This document shows positions 62,997 to 64,000 of a DNA stretch of 64,000 bases, piece by piece. The notes beneath the pieces are model-generated. The model saw only the letters and a program-made list of their open reading frames with translations, did no database searches and was not told the origin of the DNA. The stretch comes from Microbacteriaceae bacterium (GTDB lineage: Bacteria > Actinomycetota > Actinomycetes > Actinomycetales > Microbacteriaceae). Location: positions 248,001 through 312,000 of the forward strand of contig JAHBTA010000001.1 of the NCBI GenBank assembly GCA_019638805.1, given 5' to 3'. A program made the position numbers and the translations under genes. The number at the start of each line of letters is the position of its first letter. Within the stretch, counting starts at the first letter, position 1.

Positions 62997-64000
62997 TCAG
63001 AGCTCGAACGGGTACCCGCGCCGGTCGCGCACCGAGCGCCCGATCTGCGCCACGTACTTGTCGTCGTTGATCTCGAGCCCGCGCAGCTCGCGCCCCACCT
63101 CGCGCTCGGTCTTCTTGAGGTAGTTCATCGCCACGGTCTTCTCGGCTCCCGAGATGGGCTCGCCGTCGCGCGCGAAGATCGCGCTCGCCCGCGCGATGGT
63201 CGCGATCTGCGAATAGATGCCGGATGCGGCTTCCGCCAGCCGCTTCTGCACGAGCTGCTTCTCCTGCACCTTCTTGCCGTGTGTGCGGAGAGCCCCTTCG
63301 GCCGCATCGCGGAGGCGGACCACCTGGCCGGCGACCGACGACACCCGCCCCGAGAACGCACGGTGCGCACCCTCGAGCCGCTCGGGCCGCAGCGCCCGGC
63401 CGATGCGTCCCGACACGTAGGGCGCGAGCTCGCCGAATGCACGGCCGGGGTCGCTCAGCTTGATGCTCGCAACATCGGGCAGATCCTCGCTCAGCGCCTT
63501 GAGCCCGTTGAGCGCGACGTAGGCGCGCATGACGTCGTTCGAGCCCTCGAAGATCGGGAAGATGCGGAAGTCGCGCAGGGCCTTGGCCAGCGGGTGGCGG
63601 TTCATGAATGCCTCCCCGCCGAGCAGCTGGAACGCCCGGTTGAGCGCGTACCACCCGCGATCGGACGCCTCCACCTTGGTCATCGCGGACTCCAGCGAGA
63701 AGTCGGCCACGCCCGCATCCACCAGGCCGGTCGTCAGGTAGCTGCTGGACTCGAGGCCGTAGATCTGCGCGGCCATCCAGGCGAGCTTCTCCTCGACCAT
63801 CTCGAAGTCGATGAGGTGCCGGTCGAACTGCCGGCGGGTGCTCACGTGGTCGTAGGCGATCTCGAGGAAGCGCTTCATCCCGCCCGAGATCGCGGTGCCC
63901 ATCGACATGCGGCCGTTGTTGAGCGTGTTCATGGCGATGCGGAAGCCGTCGCCCGGTTCTCCGAGCAGGTTCTCCGCCGGCACCCGCACGTTGTTGAAGT
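62997..64000 (-). CDS. Acyl-CoA dehydrogenase, C-terminal part (5' end outside window)
   Basis: The frame is open to the window edge and gives about 334 residues: VPAENLLGEPGDGFRIAMNTLNNGRMSMGTA, the catalytic-type ALRDFRIFPIFEGSNDVMRAYVALNGL segment with the Glu base in FEGSNDV, and a C-terminal extension of about 150 residues resembling VLCAD/ACAD9-like enzymes. It catalyses the first step of fatty acyl-CoA beta-oxidation. An apparent GTG at 63989 is inside the conserved region, so the true start lies outside. Confidence 0.9.
   Translation of the reverse strand, partial: FNNVRVPAENLLGEPGDGFRIAMNTLNNGRMSMGTAISGGMKRFLEIAYDHVSTRRQFDRHLIDFEMVEEKLAWMAAQIYGLESSSYLTTGLVDAGVADFSLESAMTKVEASDRGWYALNRAFQLLGGEAFMNRHPLAKALRDFRIFPIFEGSNDVMRAYVALNGLKALSEDLPDVASIKLSDPGRAFGELAPYVSGRIGRALRPERLEGAHRAFSGRVSSVAGQVVRLRDAAEGALRTHGKKVQEKQLVQKRLAEAASGIYSQIATIARASAIFARDGEPISGAEKTVAMNYLKKTEREVGRELRGLEINDDKYVAQIGRSVRDRRGYPFEL

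Overview
The window is high-GC actinobacterial DNA. The conserved gene order yraN, comM, DUF2469, rnhB, lepB, rplS, trmD, rimM, KH protein, rpsP, ffh, ftsY, smc, mutM, rnc, rpmF, DUF177, coaD, recG is the one seen in Mycobacterium and relatives. Many GTG starts, four-base ATGA/GTGA overlaps and start codons directly behind TANNNT hexamers fit this. The three LLM oxidoreductases, stand-alone CofE and lack of other F420 genes suggest a Microbacteriaceae-like organism. That placement is inference; there is no rRNA in the window.

Positions 1 to about 10.33 kb are the right end of an integrated conjugative-type element. It carries the tail of a chromate transporter (chrA), an element dprA, a 1006-residue sortase-anchored surface protein, a tightly overlapping module (unknown protein, VirD4/TraG coupling ATPase, SSB, DUF4913 protein, 66-residue protein) and a large serine recombinase reading inward from the edge. 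The recombinase abuts a comM gene cut off inside its Walker B region, so comM is the attachment gene and the attR-type junction is near 10.30-10.33 kb. The other end and the comM 3' part lie left of the window.

Positions 11-40.8 kb are housekeeping core on the minus strand: RNase HII, signal peptidase, L19, tRNA and 16S processing, L16 in the bS16 sense (rpsP, with a long acidic tail), SRP and its receptor, SMC, base-excision repair, RNase III, L32. Islands of other genes interrupt it: map, an EamA transporter, an LLM oxidoreductase, a two-component system, a secreted Pro/Thr protein, a VapBC-like toxin-antitoxin pair, a gamma-carbonic anhydrase/SDR/degenerate acyl-CoA-synthetase cluster, a phosphatase, a membrane protein and a tandem GNAT protein.

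Positions 40.8-60.1 kb are an accessory block between DUF177/rpmF and coaD. One minus-strand operon looks like reductive pyrimidine or hydantoin catabolism: a beta-ureidopropionase-type amidohydrolase, dihydropyrimidinase, an LLM oxidoreductase, a complete THI5-like ABC importer and a class III aminotransferase, with a divergent MocR regulator. A plus-strand FecCD-type importer follows, resembling the proposed F420-0 transporter. Facing it is a minus-strand operon with LLM oxidoreductase, CofE, MoxR ATPase, DUF58 and transglutaminase genes. Together these suggest import of F420-0, its glutamylation by CofE, and use by LLM enzymes.

The right end has coaD, recG and the 3' part of an acyl-CoA dehydrogenase gene. 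No stretch over 300 bases lacks a gene; the longest, 411-674, holds only possible remnants. I saw no CRISPR array, tRNA or rRNA gene, or insertion sequence.
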